DNA of 15,262 nt from Entamoeba invadens IP1 (lineage: Eukaryota > Evosea > Mastigamoebida > Endamoebidae): NCBI RefSeq assembly GCF_000330505.1, contig NW_004440233.1, forward strand, positions 34,882-50,143. Reading direction: 5' to 3'. Position 1 is the first letter of the stretch. Every line of letters begins with the position of its first letter. The position numbers and the translations under genes are program-made. Below, piece after piece: positions 1 to 9,311 of the stretch. The notes beneath the pieces were generated by a model. That model saw nothing but the letters and a program-made list of their open reading frames with translations, made no database searches and had not been told where the DNA came from.

Positions 1-521
1 TGTGTTGTATATGAAAGTGTGTTGTAGACTCTCTTTAAACACGCTGTGGGTGATACACAGAAGGTCGCATCATCTCTCTGATGCAAACTCTCGTTGTGCA
101 AAGTCGTTTTGTATTCCGTCTTGCGGAAAGCGTTTCTCTCAAGCTCGTTGTCACAACGGACTTTTTCTGTTTGTAAAAGAAGATTGAGAGTGTTGTCTCT
201 AAATGTTACAATTTCAACACCATCTTGTTCACACTGGGTTTTCATCATTTCTAGCAAATTGGTCAAATCCAGAAGCTTTGATAAGCAATTTGTTATTTCT
301 TTTAACAAGTTAATGCACTTTGTTTCATTAATTTTTTCGATGTCAAGACTCGCAGTAATTTCTTCAATGGATTTGCCAATGTTTGTATTTTCAATAATAT
401 TTGGTAAAACTAGTTTGGGCGATGAAACGTGAGTTTCCATTGTTGCTTTTAGTTTTACTATACTATGGTCAATGTCTGAATTGTAATTTCTGAAATAATT
501 ATATACTTTGTTTTCTTCCAT
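1..521 (-). CDS. Hypothetical protein, 5' part only (runs off left edge)
   Basis: The minus strand is open from an ATG at 519-521 to the left edge, 173 codons without a stop, so the C-terminal part lies outside the window. The translation begins MEENKVYNYFRNY. It is rich in Lys, Glu, Asn and Leu. A stretch around residues 50-105 (with KSIEEITASLD and SKLLDLTNLLEMMK) has heptad-like spacing of Leu/Ile, suggesting helical or coiled-coil structure. I see no signal peptide, membrane segment or catalytic motif, and I do not recognise the family. G+C is clearly higher than in the flanking spacer, as for the other genes here. The start is supported because AT-rich non-coding DNA begins immediately upstream, with an ATTCA a few bases before the ATG that resembles the Entamoeba initiator. 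The plus-strand ORFs in this stretch are shadows of this gene. Confidence 0.72.
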   Translation of the reverse strand, partial: MEENKVYNYFRNYNSDIDHSIVKLKATMETHVSSPKLVLPNIIENTNIGKSIEEITASLDIEKINETKCINLLKEITNCLSKLLDLTNLLEMMKTQCEQDGVEIVTFRDNTLNLLLQTEKVRCDNELERNAFRKTEYKTTLHNESLHQRDDATFCVSPTACLKRVYNTLSYTT

Positions 522-1471
522 TTGAATAAATTACAAGTTGTTTTTTTTGATAATAATTATTCAAATTTATATTCATCTTTATACTTTAAACGAAAAACCT
601 TTTTCTTAATTTAATTATGGTAATTTCTAATAAACAATAAAGTTGTTTTTTTCAAAGAGTTGTTCATTTTTTATATTTTTTATATATATTTTTATTAAAT
701 ATTTTCAAATAAAAAATATATATATTACATTTATTAATTTATAATAATTATTATTTGACTTTTTAATTTTAAATAAAATATAATAATTCTGTTACATTAT
801 GTTTTCTACTTTCGTGTTTATGAATTCATTTGAGTACAATTTGAGAACATTCAAATATAATATCATTCATTTGCTAATGTTTCACATTTAAATTCTCAAA
901 CTTTCTGCTTTAACAACATATACATTTTAAACATCACTTTTATTTTTGAAGTCACAACAGTGATTTTTTTCAACCACAACCAAATGTCTGTTTATTAATT
1001 TGGACGGTCTTATTTTAACGATCATTATCTTTGAAAATGTAATTACTAATTTAAATATTTGTGGTTCATTTTTTGTTTGTTCTTATCTCCTCATAAAATT
1101 TCTTTTCCATTATTTTTTGTTTGAGACATTTGATTTACCAAAGCTTTATGTTTTCTTCGACTTAATAAAAGCTTTAGTCATTTATAATACATTATTAACC
1201 AATTAAAGTAAACACAACAAGAGAATCTTTCAGAGATTTATGTCCATTTGTTTCAATTGAAAAATTAGTTATTCAGTAAATTAAAATGCTGAAAACTAGT
1301 ATCTACAAAAAAGAAAGTATGTTTTTATTTTTCATCATTCTTTTAATAATATTTTATAACAAAGATAAATATAGATAATTCTTTTAATAATAAACATTAC
1401 TATACAATTAACTACATTTACTTATTTATATCTTCAAACCTATTTATATCAACATAATTATCAGAAAAATA
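522..1471. other. AT-rich intergenic spacer
   Basis: About 950 bases of very AT-rich DNA between the left-edge gene and the DRG pseudogene. Both strands are full of stops. A plus-strand ORF at 1000-1206 has a composition (Phe, Ile, Leu, Tyr) expected from AT-rich spacer and has no recognisable motif. The one structural feature I see is the imperfect AT inverted repeat at 682-723. The promoter of the left-edge gene must lie at the left end of this spacer, but I cannot assign specific elements. Confidence 0.6.
682..723. repeat. Imperfect AT inverted repeat
   Basis: Arm 682-696 (ATATATATTTTTATT) is complementary to 708-723 (AATAAAAAATATATAT) with one unpaired A in the T/A run, around an 11-base loop. 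Because it is pure A+T in an A+T spacer, chance is a serious alternative. It may simply be a low-complexity tract. Confidence 0.4.
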
Positions 1472-2301
1472 TCACTTCCCTCCTTCAATATTTTGCAGGA
1501 CATACTTGTCGTCCAGTTTATGTTCCTTTTTAACTCTCTGTGGTGATCTAGTGACACTAGTTCCCCACACCAACGCCTATATCATTTGTCCTACAAGTTG
1601 TTTATAAATTTTAAAGCAAATATTCTCTACTGTTGCCTTCTTTGCTGGGATTACAATAACGTCTTTAAAGTTCGGAAATTCTCCTGGAATTTTTTATACA
1701 CTCTAATCAGATTTAGTTGTTTCCAATTTTGTTTTCTGAGTGCTACTATACCCTCTTCTGTCATTGCATAGATACACGCAAAATACGGTTCTGTTTTTAG
1801 TCTGTCTACGTCTTCTTTATTCATTTGGTCGATCTTATTCACCACATAAATGCATGGAATGTACTTACAACTCTGGTCAATAGCACCAATCAGGTCTTGG
1901 ACTGACACGTCGCAGTCACAATAAACGTCCGCGTTCAATATTTTGTACTCTTTTAATGTCAATCTGACATTCTCTTGTATCAAACATGTCTGTGGAATTG
2001 ATGGTGTAAATGACACCAAACCCGTCTTCTTCTTCACTATTTTGATCTTAGGTGGCCGTTTGTTCAATCTAATCCCAAAGCCCTCGAACTCATATCTTTT
2101 CCTTTAAGTCAGGTGACTTCGTCCCACAATTAAAAGCATTGTACAATCACATTTACCCGCTATGGAGATGACTTGTCGTTATCACCCTTTCCCATCTTTG
2201 GATCCTTCAATACCAGGAAGATCAAGTAACTGGACTTTCGAACCATTGTAATTTAAAACACCTGGAATACACTTTAATGTTGTAAATCCATATGCAGCGG
2301 C
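1472..2301 (-). pseudogene. Decayed DRG-family (Obg-like) GTPase
   Basis: Conceptual translation of the minus strand matches developmentally regulated GTP-binding proteins from the middle of the G domain to the C-terminus. It starts [15 protein letters not shown] (G2/switch I region), then has LLDLPGI-EG (G3, one Ile shorter than the usual GIIEG), GFGIRLNKRPPKI, EYKILNADV, CIYVVNKIDQ (G4), and a TGS-type C-terminus ending ALVWGTSVTRSPQRV. It is broken in several ways. Adjacent TGA and TAA replace the Arg-Gly of GKGRGRQVI. A TAA follows RSHLT. A one-base loss in the A6 run at 1690-1695 shifts the frame after RVYKK. A TAG sits just before ALVWG. The N-terminal third with the P-loop is absent. 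The 5' boundary falls right after a TTAG, so it may be an old 3' splice site. The sequence looks somewhat closer to DRG2 (EYKI.NA, EDVDRL) than DRG1. Functional DRGs act with DFRP partners on ribosomes; this copy cannot encode one. Confidence 0.87.
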
Positions 2302-2490
2302 CTAAGACTCTTTGGATTAATTTATAGTTTAAATATAATTTAATATAGTAGGTTTAAATGGTATAATAATATAATACGTTTTAGTATAGAGTGTTTTTTT
2401 ATAGTATAGTAAAATATAGTAAAATTAATAAAACTCGAAAAATAAATATAAATTACATTATTCGTGTAATCACAAGTGTAATTTGTTATT

Positions 2491-2885
2491 TTGAACATAT
2501 CTGACCAATTTTCTATCGCCCACCAAAATCAAAAAGCTATTTGTGACTTACAATGTTTACAAATAAGGCATGTACATTGTCAATACAAGAAGAGGCAATT
2601 TTTGAACCAAGTCAACATCTTTATTGGGTTTCCAAACATTTTAAATCTCAAACTCTTTGTTAGAGCAAAGAAAATCACAAAAAATGATCAAAGGCACAGA
2701 CTTTGTAGAGAAGAAGGAAATTACACCAGACAACATTATCTGAGACGATAAACACACCAGAAATTTTTACACAAGAACAACAGACTTTACAATGCAAACC
2801 ATAAAAACCAAGTCAATAGAGACACAAATTTGACGTGGCAACAGGTCGATAATATTGTAGAGTATGACATAACGGAGGTGATAGT
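2491..2885 (+). pseudogene. Possible decayed coding remnant, unidentified
   Basis: This stretch is noticeably less AT-rich than its surroundings and its plus-strand frames give protein-like runs of plausible amino-acid composition, but none is long. One frame gives 86 codons to a stop at about 2750 and then stays open for about 50 more codons before the next stop. Another frame reads FVEKKEITPDNII then a stop, then about 29 residues without a stop. No family is recognised. The pattern would fit an old gene fragment with stops and frameshifts, or chance in a G+C-richer patch. Possibly it is related to whatever event brought the DRG pseudogene next to it, but nothing in the sequence links them. 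Confidence 0.25.
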
Positions 2886-3511
2886 TAAATTTTATTTATA
2901 ACAAACTCAATGTAATTCATTTGTATATAAAAATGTTTAAATCATATATTATATAAACAACTTGATATACATGATAACTTATTTTGTTTTATATTTTTTT
3001 AATATTTGATGTCCATTTACCAACTATTAAAACGAAATTAATTCTATTGGTTTCTCATATTAAGAATTACAAATAGAGTTTGTTGTAAAACGTTGTTTTT
3101 TTTATCAATTTATACACAAATAATTGTTTTAAAACCCGGTAATTAGGTAAAAAATGAAAAATTTTGGAAAAAACTAAAACAACAATTTTTTATTATTCAA
3201 ACATGACCCCGATATTTTCCAATATTTATTTACCAAAAAGCCAAGGATAACGTTTACGACTAACTCTATTAAAATCAATTTACTTAAGTATTATTTACAG
3301 TTTTTTTAAAAATACTTTAAATTCGATTAACAAGATAGCGAAAGAATCTCTGACCAAAAACAGCAAAATTATTTTAAAATTTTTTTGATCTTTAAATGTA
3401 TCTTTTTTACCAATTTAAAAAATTTGTATTCTTCCGTAATTGATTTTGAAATGCCTTTTGAAAAAAAATATAATTACAGTTGGTGTGTAAACTTTTAATC
3501 AAAAATATTAA

Positions 3512-3544
3512 TAACCAAACTTACAGGGGTTTTAAGTTTGGTTA
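3512..3544. repeat. Perfect 12-bp inverted repeat (hairpin)
   Basis: TAACCAAACTTA at 3512-3523 and its exact reverse complement TAAGTTTGGTTA at 3533-3544 flank a 9-base loop, CAGGGGTTT. The G-containing loop and C/G-containing stem stand out in an A/T background. About 30 bases downstream lies a foldable island at 3570-3625. Function is unknown: it could be part of a small RNA, a transposon footprint, or a mRNA 3' structure. Confidence 0.7.
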
Positions 3545-4124
3545 ATATAATAAAATGTATAGTACTGTTTATCCTGAAGGCTGAATATGCCTTGTGGAGA
3601 CTTTTTCTGTCCAAGGTGGTAATTTGAATCATACTTTTTATTATAATGTTATTGATTATAACTATTAAATCGATAGGAAGCAGTTAAAATAATGGAAGTG
3701 GTTTTTTCCTCCCTGTAATTTTTTTACGATTTGAGCTTTTATTAAACAAAAAACTTGATTGTGTCAACCAAAAAATTATCGATTAAAGCAAAAGTAAATT
3801 CAAATAACCAACGTTTTTTAATTAATATTTTCAAAACATTTAATAATTAAATTCATCAATTTCGTTGGAAGATGTTGTCTATAGTTTTTTTGGTTTTATT
3901 TAATTGTAAAATGTCGGGATTCTGCTTGAGATAAAACAAAACTCGTTTAAGTTTTTTTTTCAAAATATTTTAACTTGATTCCTGTTTTTTAAACCTTAAA
4001 ATGTGTATTATTTCATTTATAAAACAACATTGGTGATTAAGATAACGTTTTATAATAAACCAGGTTAGTTTTTGAAATTACATTTTTTATAATCAAAATA
4101 TCAAATAAGTTCAACCAGATTTTA

Positions 4125-7100
4125 ATGTTTTGGGTTCTTTTTGTAACACATGCAGTGGGCATTCGGTGGTGTTCAAGAAAATCCGAAGTCTACTGCGTTC
4201 AAGATGATATGATGTGTAATATCTCTGACAACGAAATTATTACTCAAACGACTGGCGAATTAGTCTTTAATTACAAAACTGTAACAAACATTAAATGTGC
4301 ATTGACCAATGTGGTCACTTTTAAAGAATTTGGAATAAAGAATACAATCTATTTTAATAATAAACAGGACACTTTTTATAAAAACGAGACACTCAAAGGA
4401 GCAGCCACAACAACACAATTTTGTGATGATCATACACAAAATCATTGTTTAAAATGTGTGGACGGAACTCCATCATGTGGGATGTGTATACCAAATTATT
4501 GTTTATATAATACTGATAATGTCATATCTTGTGTATCTTGTAGTAGTACTCACACTTGTAACGATGGGCAATACATCACATCGACCTTTGAAGTTTCTTG
4601 CCAAACACCTACTTGTGCTACTTGTAATAATAATAATAATCAATGTTCACAATGTGCGGACGGGTTTTATAACTACCAAAATTCGGTGAATTGCGGGTTG
4701 AGTTGTTATTTGTGTGATTCGACTTGTGTTGGTGGATGTAACAATTCAACTGGTGTTTGCGTTGAGTGCAATAAAAATTACGTTAGACAAACGAGTGGGC
4801 CGGGGTGTGTTGAATGTGTCCAATTTGATGCCAATTGCCAATATTGTTCGTATGATTTTACTCGACAATGCAAGGTATGTAAATCAAATTATTATTTAAC
4901 TTCAGGAGGCACGTGCGACTTATGTTCAAAGATTTATTGTATCAACGAATTTTGTTCTAATGACAAAAAGCACTGTACTCAATGTATGAATGGATACTAC
5001 CCTGACAGTGAAGGTGAATGTAATAAATGTGACACGCTACCAAATTGTTCCGAATGTGACCAAACAAAAGCTGAATGCACAAAATGTAAGAGTGGATTTG
5101 GATTCTTTAATGGGAGTTGTGTTCAATGTAATTTAAACAAGGGCGCTATATTTGTAAATGAAACTTCCGAATGTAAAATGTGTTACTCGTCCTTTGATAA
5201 CTGCAAATTATGTCAAAAACCATACACGAATGTGGAGTGTGTAGAGTGCTATCCTCCGTATTTTTGGGATTCGATTGGTAAGACTTGTAAGTTATGTATT
5301 GATGGGAATTACTATGATAAAACTACTAAAAACTGTGTATCAAATAACAACATTTGTACAATACAAAATAAAGAAGACGAATGTCTGACATGTAACAATA
5401 ACTATTTTCTAAGAAACGGGAGTTGCATTCCTTTTGATAACTGTGAAGGCGATAACATACAAACAAGTAGTTCATGTGAATGTCAAGATACACTTGCGAT
5501 CAACTCCAATTGTTATGTTTCTTCTAATGAGTCAATTTGTAAGTACGTCTTATTAAATGGATATGAAGACTTAAAGATGTGTCTTTCTTGTGATGACAAT
5601 TTTACATTGATACAAAACAAAGTCTGTGGCAAATCTTATTATAAGTATAATTATATTAGAAATAATGCGAATTATACATGTGAAAAAGGGATGTATCTTT
5701 CAAATGACAATAGATGTATGAACTGTGTTGATTCAAGTGTCTGCATTTTATTTAATAATAAACTTAAAATTCTTGAGTGTTCAAAGGACTTGGTACGTTC
5801 AAGTGATTCACAACAAGCTGAGAGTTGTAAATCAGATGAAAAATGTACTACTTATGGTATCAATGAATGTCTTAATTGTTCTTCTAAAACCACTGACATA
5901 GTCAAAGGCATATGTGTCACAAATCCAACAGCCAATTGTATCATTTCACTGAATTCTAAATGTATTTTGTGTGACAAAGAGACACTTCTTTCAGACGGAA
6001 ATTGTATTTCCAAAACCAATTTTAATTGTCACAGAAGTGCTATAGGTAAATGCATCCAATGTGTCGATAATTACTACAGAAGTACTATAAGTGATATATA
6101 TTGTGAAAATACGTCTAAAATACCCAATTGCATCTATCAAATAATTTATTCCAACAACACAATGATATGTAAAGAGTGTTTACCAAATTATATGGTTTCG
6201 GATTCTAAATGTGTTCTAATGACTTCGACCAAATTAATTCAATCATCTTTTAAATATTCTGACTTGATTAAATGCAAGAAAATGAGTACCAAAGGGTGTT
6301 TAGAGTGTGAAGACACGTATTATTTGACTTTACAGAATACATGTGAAAAGTGCGATTCTTCATGTGTGAATTGTTCCAACACAACTTTGTGTATTTCATG
6401 TCCCTCTGGATTCTATTTGACGAGTGAACATACATGTAAAGAAGTTGGTTCATTACATAAGACGTGTGATATGTTAATGCCAAATGCTGTTGGCTGTGCG
6501 ATCTGTAAAGTTGGGTATTACTACGTTTCAAAAGACTGTAGACAATGTGAAACATCATGCTATTCCTGTTTAGATAACAAACAGTGTGTGTCGTGTGCAG
6601 ACAATTACTTCAGAATAGCAAATGAAACAAAGTTGTGTCTTCCATTCGACGAATTGACTCAATTTTGTCTTAAAAAGACCAAAAATGGGTGCGTCAGTTG
6701 TCAAATGGGGTATTTCCTCTCAAATGGTCGATGCTCAAAGTGTTTAGAAACCTGTATTAAGTGCACTTCAATGACTTATTGTTCCGAGTGCTCCAACAAT
6801 TATGTAAATATTGACTATAAGTGTCACCACTCTTCTACAATTCAATATTGCACAGCTGCAACAAATGATCGATGTACTAAATGTAAAGGGTGGCATGCAC
6901 CTGATGACAGTGGGTCTTTTTGTAAGACTGCAATGCGCTATGATATTATATTTGGGACGATTGTAGGTGTTGTAATATTAATAATTCTTGTTCTAGTAAT
7001 AGTAGTAGTGTTGTGTTACCAAATTAATCTTCACAACAAAGAAAAGAAAAAGATGCTGAATGTCTGTGTTTATAATATGAAGAAATCAAATGTCCTTTTG

Positions 7101-8276
7101 CAAAATCTTGGTGACTTTTTGTTGAGTAATAAACAAGTTATTACATTTGGAGTTCTCAATGAAGACAGTTTGATAGAAGTGAATGAAGAGACACGCGAAC
7201 TGCTGTGTGTTGGAAATAACACCAATCACACAATAAAAGTCCAATTCAGTGTTATCGACAATTGCGACCAATTTTTGATACGAACTGAGCCAACTTTAGT
7301 TACTCTTAAAAAGGGATTTGCATGTGAATTTGAGATCTTTATTAAACCAGTTTGCACATGTAATATCCATTCAAATATTGTAGCCATCGCACTCGACTTG
7401 GAAACAGGAAAACAAATTGATGAAAAAATAGAAGTAAGTGCTGTGACAAAAATGACGACGCGACTGGACTACACCGAGTTGATAGAAACCAAGAAACTTG
7501 GGGAAGGTTCATTTGGGGTTGTCTACTTGGGGGAGTTCAGAGGTGACAAAGTTGCAATCAAAAAGATGAAACAATCTTCTGATGATAAATCAAGTAAAAA
7601 AGAATTTGAAGATGAAGTTTCTATGTTAGACAAATTTAGAAGTGAAAATATTGTCCACTTCTATGGTGCCGTGTTTATACCAAACAAAGTGTGTCTGGTC
7701 ACCGAATTTGCTCAATTTGGAAGTCTACAAGATTTGATAAAAAATAAAACTTCAAGTGAAATTGACATGAAATTACGACTCAAATTCATGTTAGATGTTG
7801 CTATGGGCATTATGTATTTACATGAGAATGGAATCTTACACAGAGATATTAAGCCAGACAACGCTTTAGTATTTTCATTGAATGCATCAGAAAAAGTGAA
7901 TGCAAAATTGACTGATTTTGGATCGTCAAGAAATATTAATATGATGATGACAAACATGACATTCACTAAAGGTGTTGGAACACCAACTTACATGGCTCCT
8001 GAAGTTTTAAAACAAGAAAAGTACAAAAGACCAGCTGACGTCTATTCATTTGCAATGACTATGTATGAATGCTTTGCTTGGAGAATTGCGTATAGTGATG
8101 TTGAATTCAAATTTCCATGGAAAATAGCCGAGTTTGTTTCATTGGGAAAGCGTCTCGAAAAGCCTGATTATGTTGATGTAAAAATGTACAATATCATTGT
8201 GTTGTGTTGGTCACAACATCCACTTGAAAGACTAAAAATAGAAGAAGTTGTTTCAATGCTTCGTGAACTATTTTAA
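4125..8276 (+). CDS. Cys-rich transmembrane protein kinase (Entamoeba TMK type)
   Basis: A 1383-residue type I receptor-like kinase. A short hydrophobic N-terminus (MFWVLFVTHAVG) serves as probable signal peptide. Residues about 40-930 form an ectodomain of tandem CxxC and CxxCxxx repeats of the furin/EGF-like style with many N-x-S/T sites. A membrane segment lies at about 941-965, followed by a basic stop-transfer stretch. Residues about 1000-1110 are a beta-rich cytosolic module. The kinase spans about 1119-1383: glycine loop GEGSFG (1126-1131), VAIK lysine (K1146), HRD (1239-1241) with KPDN, DFG (1264-1266), GTPTYMAPE and ADVYSFAMTMYE. All catalytic residues are present, so it should be active. 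The motifs are tyrosine-kinase-like (TKL) rather than a classical Tyr kinase, because the loop is HRDIKPDN (Ser/Thr type). In Entamoeba this family is large and variably expressed, with roles proposed in sensing, phagocytosis and proliferation; the ligand is unknown. Single exon, no frameshift. Confidence 0.95.
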   Translation: MFWVLFVTHAVGIRWCSRKSEVYCVQDDMMCNISDNEIITQTTGELVFNYKTVTNIKCALTNVVTFKEFGIKNTIYFNNKQDTFYKNETLKGAATTTQFCDDHTQNHCLKCVDGTPSCGMCIPNYCLYNTDNVISCVSCSSTHTCNDGQYITSTFEVSCQTPTCATCNNNNNQCSQCADGFYNYQNSVNCGLSCYLCDSTCVGGCNNSTGVCVECNKNYVRQTSGPGCVECVQFDANCQYCSYDFTRQCKVCKSNYYLTSGGTCDLCSKIYCINEFCSNDKKHCTQCMNGYYPDSEGECNKCDTLPNCSECDQTKAECTKCKSGFGFFNGSCVQCNLNKGAIFVNETSECKMCYSSFDNCKLCQKPYTNVECVECYPPYFWDSIGKTCKLCIDGNYYDKTTKNCVSNNNICTIQNKEDECLTCNNNYFLRNGSCIPFDNCEGDNIQTSSSCECQDTLAINSNCYVSSNESICKYVLLNGYEDLKMCLSCDDNFTLIQNKVCGKSYYKYNYIRNNANYTCEKGMYLSNDNRCMNCVDSSVCILFNNKLKILECSKDLVRSSDSQQAESCKSDEKCTTYGINECLNCSSKTTDIVKGICVTNPTANCIISLNSKCILCDKETLLSDGNCISKTNFNCHRSAIGKCIQCVDNYYRSTISDIYCENTSKIPNCIYQIIYSNNTMICKECLPNYMVSDSKCVLMTSTKLIQSSFKYSDLIKCKKMSTKGCLECEDTYYLTLQNTCEKCDSSCVNCSNTTLCISCPSGFYLTSEHTCKEVGSLHKTCDMLMPNAVGCAICKVGYYYVSKDCRQCETSCYSCLDNKQCVSCADNYFRIANETKLCLPFDELTQFCLKKTKNGCVSCQMGYFLSNGRCSKCLETCIKCTSMTYCSECSNNYVNIDYKCHHSSTIQYCTAATNDRCTKCKGWHAPDDSGSFCKTAMRYDIIFGTIVGVVILIILVLVIVVVLCYQINLHNKEKKKMLNVCVYNMKKSNVLLQNLGDFLLSNKQVITFGVLNEDSLIEVNEETRELLCVGNNTNHTIKVQFSVIDNCDQFLIRTEPTLVTLKKGFACEFEIFIKPVCTCNIHSNIVAIALDLETGKQIDEKIEVSAVTKMTTRLDYTELIETKKLGEGSFGVVYLGEFRGDKVAIKKMKQSSDDKSSKKEFEDEVSMLDKFRSENIVHFYGAVFIPNKVCLVTEFAQFGSLQDLIKNKTSSEIDMKLRLKFMLDVAMGIMYLHENGILHRDIKPDNALVFSLNASEKVNAKLTDFGSSRNINMMMTNMTFTKGVGTPTYMAPEVLKQEKYKRPADVYSFAMTMYECFAWRIAYSDVEFKFPWKIAEFVSLGKRLEKPDYVDVKMYNIIVLCWSQHPLERLKIEEVVSMLRELF

Positions 8277-8999
8277 TTGATTAATAAACTTGATTTGGTT
8301 TTTGGTAATATATTTTTATTTTATCATGTTTTAATCAAAATAATAATTTAAATGGAGAAGCTTAGTGCTATGAAATTCTATCTATCAAGTGCATATTATG
8401 TCAGAGTGAATTTATTTATAACAATGCGATGTGTAAAAGTTATTTTTCATCAATACAAAACTGGGCTAGTGCACTATTTTAAACATTAAAAGCTTGGTGT
8501 GCTTTGTATTAAAAAGATCTTTTTCTTGAAAAGATGTGTATGTGGTTGAAAATGATATGTTGAAAAGGTTATATGTGAATATGCTTATTAGCAATGGTAA
8601 AAGCACTCAACAGTGAACCAAACAATTAAATGTGTATAACCTTCAAGAAAATGAGTTTTATAAACTAAAAATGGTATTTTGAACACAAAAATAATATTAA
8701 ACAAAATAAATCAATTAAAACACAACACAAGCCAAAAGAGTAAAATCATCAAAAATTAAAATAATATCCAATCAAAAACAGGTCGATTAAAAAAGCAAAA
8801 GAGTTATTTTTAGTGTTAATGAAATATCAAGTGAAGTTTTAAATAGGCATAACCAAAAATTTGTTTAATTTACCCAACTGTAAAAACAGTTGTAATGATT
8901 AAAATGTATATTATTATTTTAATTTTAGATTGAATAATAAAAACATTAATTATTTTAATTAATAAATGTTAATAAAAAAAATCCAGTGCAATTGATGAA
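8277..8999. other. Intergenic spacer between convergent kinase and thioredoxin genes
   Basis: About 720 bases between two convergent 3' ends, so it holds both 3' UTRs. Just after the kinase stop is TTGATTAATAAAC, an AT motif of the kind found near Entamoeba polyadenylation sites. No ORF of note. A 7-bp hairpin lies at 8875-8892. Nothing else is recognised. Confidence 0.6.
8875..8892. repeat. Short hairpin between convergent genes
   Basis: CAACTGT at 8875-8881, AAAA loop, ACAGTTG at 8886-8892, a perfect 7-bp stem. It lies about 110 bases beyond the thioredoxin stop codon on that gene's strand and could fall in its 3' region. Eukaryotic pol II does not need such a hairpin for termination, so no role is claimed. 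Confidence 0.5.
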
Positions 9000-9311
9000 T
9001 TATTGAGACATGCCAATAATCTCTTTAAGTGCATCTGGGCTTCCTGGCGCCTTCTTAGCGACTTTCTGGTCTTGGAAGAAGACAAAAGCCGGAAGTGAAG
9101 TGACTTGGTATTCAGCAGCATACTCAGTTGCTGTAGTTGCGTCAACCTTAAAGAACTTGAGATTTTTGTGTTCTTCTGAAAGTTTTTCCAACATTGGAGC
9201 ACTCGCTTTGCATTGTGCGCATTCAGGCGAATAAAAGACTACAAGAACATTCTTGTTGTTTGCAATAGTCTCTTTGACTAAGGCGACGTCTGTTGTGTAT
9301 GTCACTGGCAT
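9000..9311 (-). CDS. Thioredoxin-fold protein with atypical CAQC centre
   Basis: A complete 103-residue protein of normal thioredoxin length, beginning MPVTYTTDVALVKE. The fold signature is clear: NVLVVFYSPECAQCKASAP (beta strand plus active site, Cys31 and Cys34), LKFFKVDATT, YQVTSLPAFVFF (with the cis-proline of the SLPAF motif) and a C-terminal helix ending GMSQ. Two features differ from canonical thioredoxin: the WCGPC motif is replaced by ECAQC, and the buried Asp (as in VDFWA) is Val here. Both CxxC cysteines are retained, so disulfide exchange is possible, but redox potential and reductase recognition may be altered. No signal peptide or retention signal, so cytosolic location is likely. 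Intron-free. The start follows an A-rich stretch typical of short Entamoeba leaders. Overlapping ORFs on either strand are shadows. Confidence 0.93.
   Translation of the reverse strand: MPVTYTTDVALVKETIANNKNVLVVFYSPECAQCKASAPMLEKLSEEHKNLKFFKVDATTATEYAAEYQVTSLPAFVFFQDQKVAKKAPGSPDALKEIIGMSQ

Larger units (their letters stand above)
2302..4124. other. AT-rich spacer upstream of the transmembrane kinase
   Basis: About 1.8 kb. From about 2310 to 2480 it is low-complexity AT sequence with repeated TATAGTA-type words. From about 2490 to 2885 base composition becomes gene-like (separate entry). From about 2885 to 4124 it is again very AT-rich with long A and T runs and stops in all frames. It contains a perfect hairpin at 3512-3544 and a small less AT-rich, foldable island at about 3570-3625. 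The kinase promoter must lie near the right end; I cannot place its elements. Confidence 0.6.

Noticed and set aside
94..432. 112-codon plus-strand ORF
   Set aside because: It is antisense to a better, fully open minus-strand frame with gene-like amino-acid content.
1000..1206. 68-codon plus-strand ORF with hydrophobic stretches
   Set aside because: Composition is what AT-rich spacer gives by chance (Phe, Ile, Leu, Tyr, Asn), no motif, and flanking sequence is identical in character.
2302..2760. Missing N-terminal DRG exon with P-loop on the minus strand
   Set aside because: Reading all minus frames here I found no GxPxxGKST-like motif. A GNP-containing run near 2630 is too weak.
4125..8276. 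Pseudokinase
   Set aside because: Glycine loop, VAIK Lys, HRD Asp, and DFG Asp are all present.
9010..9234. 74-codon plus-strand ORF
   Set aside because: Exact antisense shadow of the thioredoxin gene, whose family motifs are clear.
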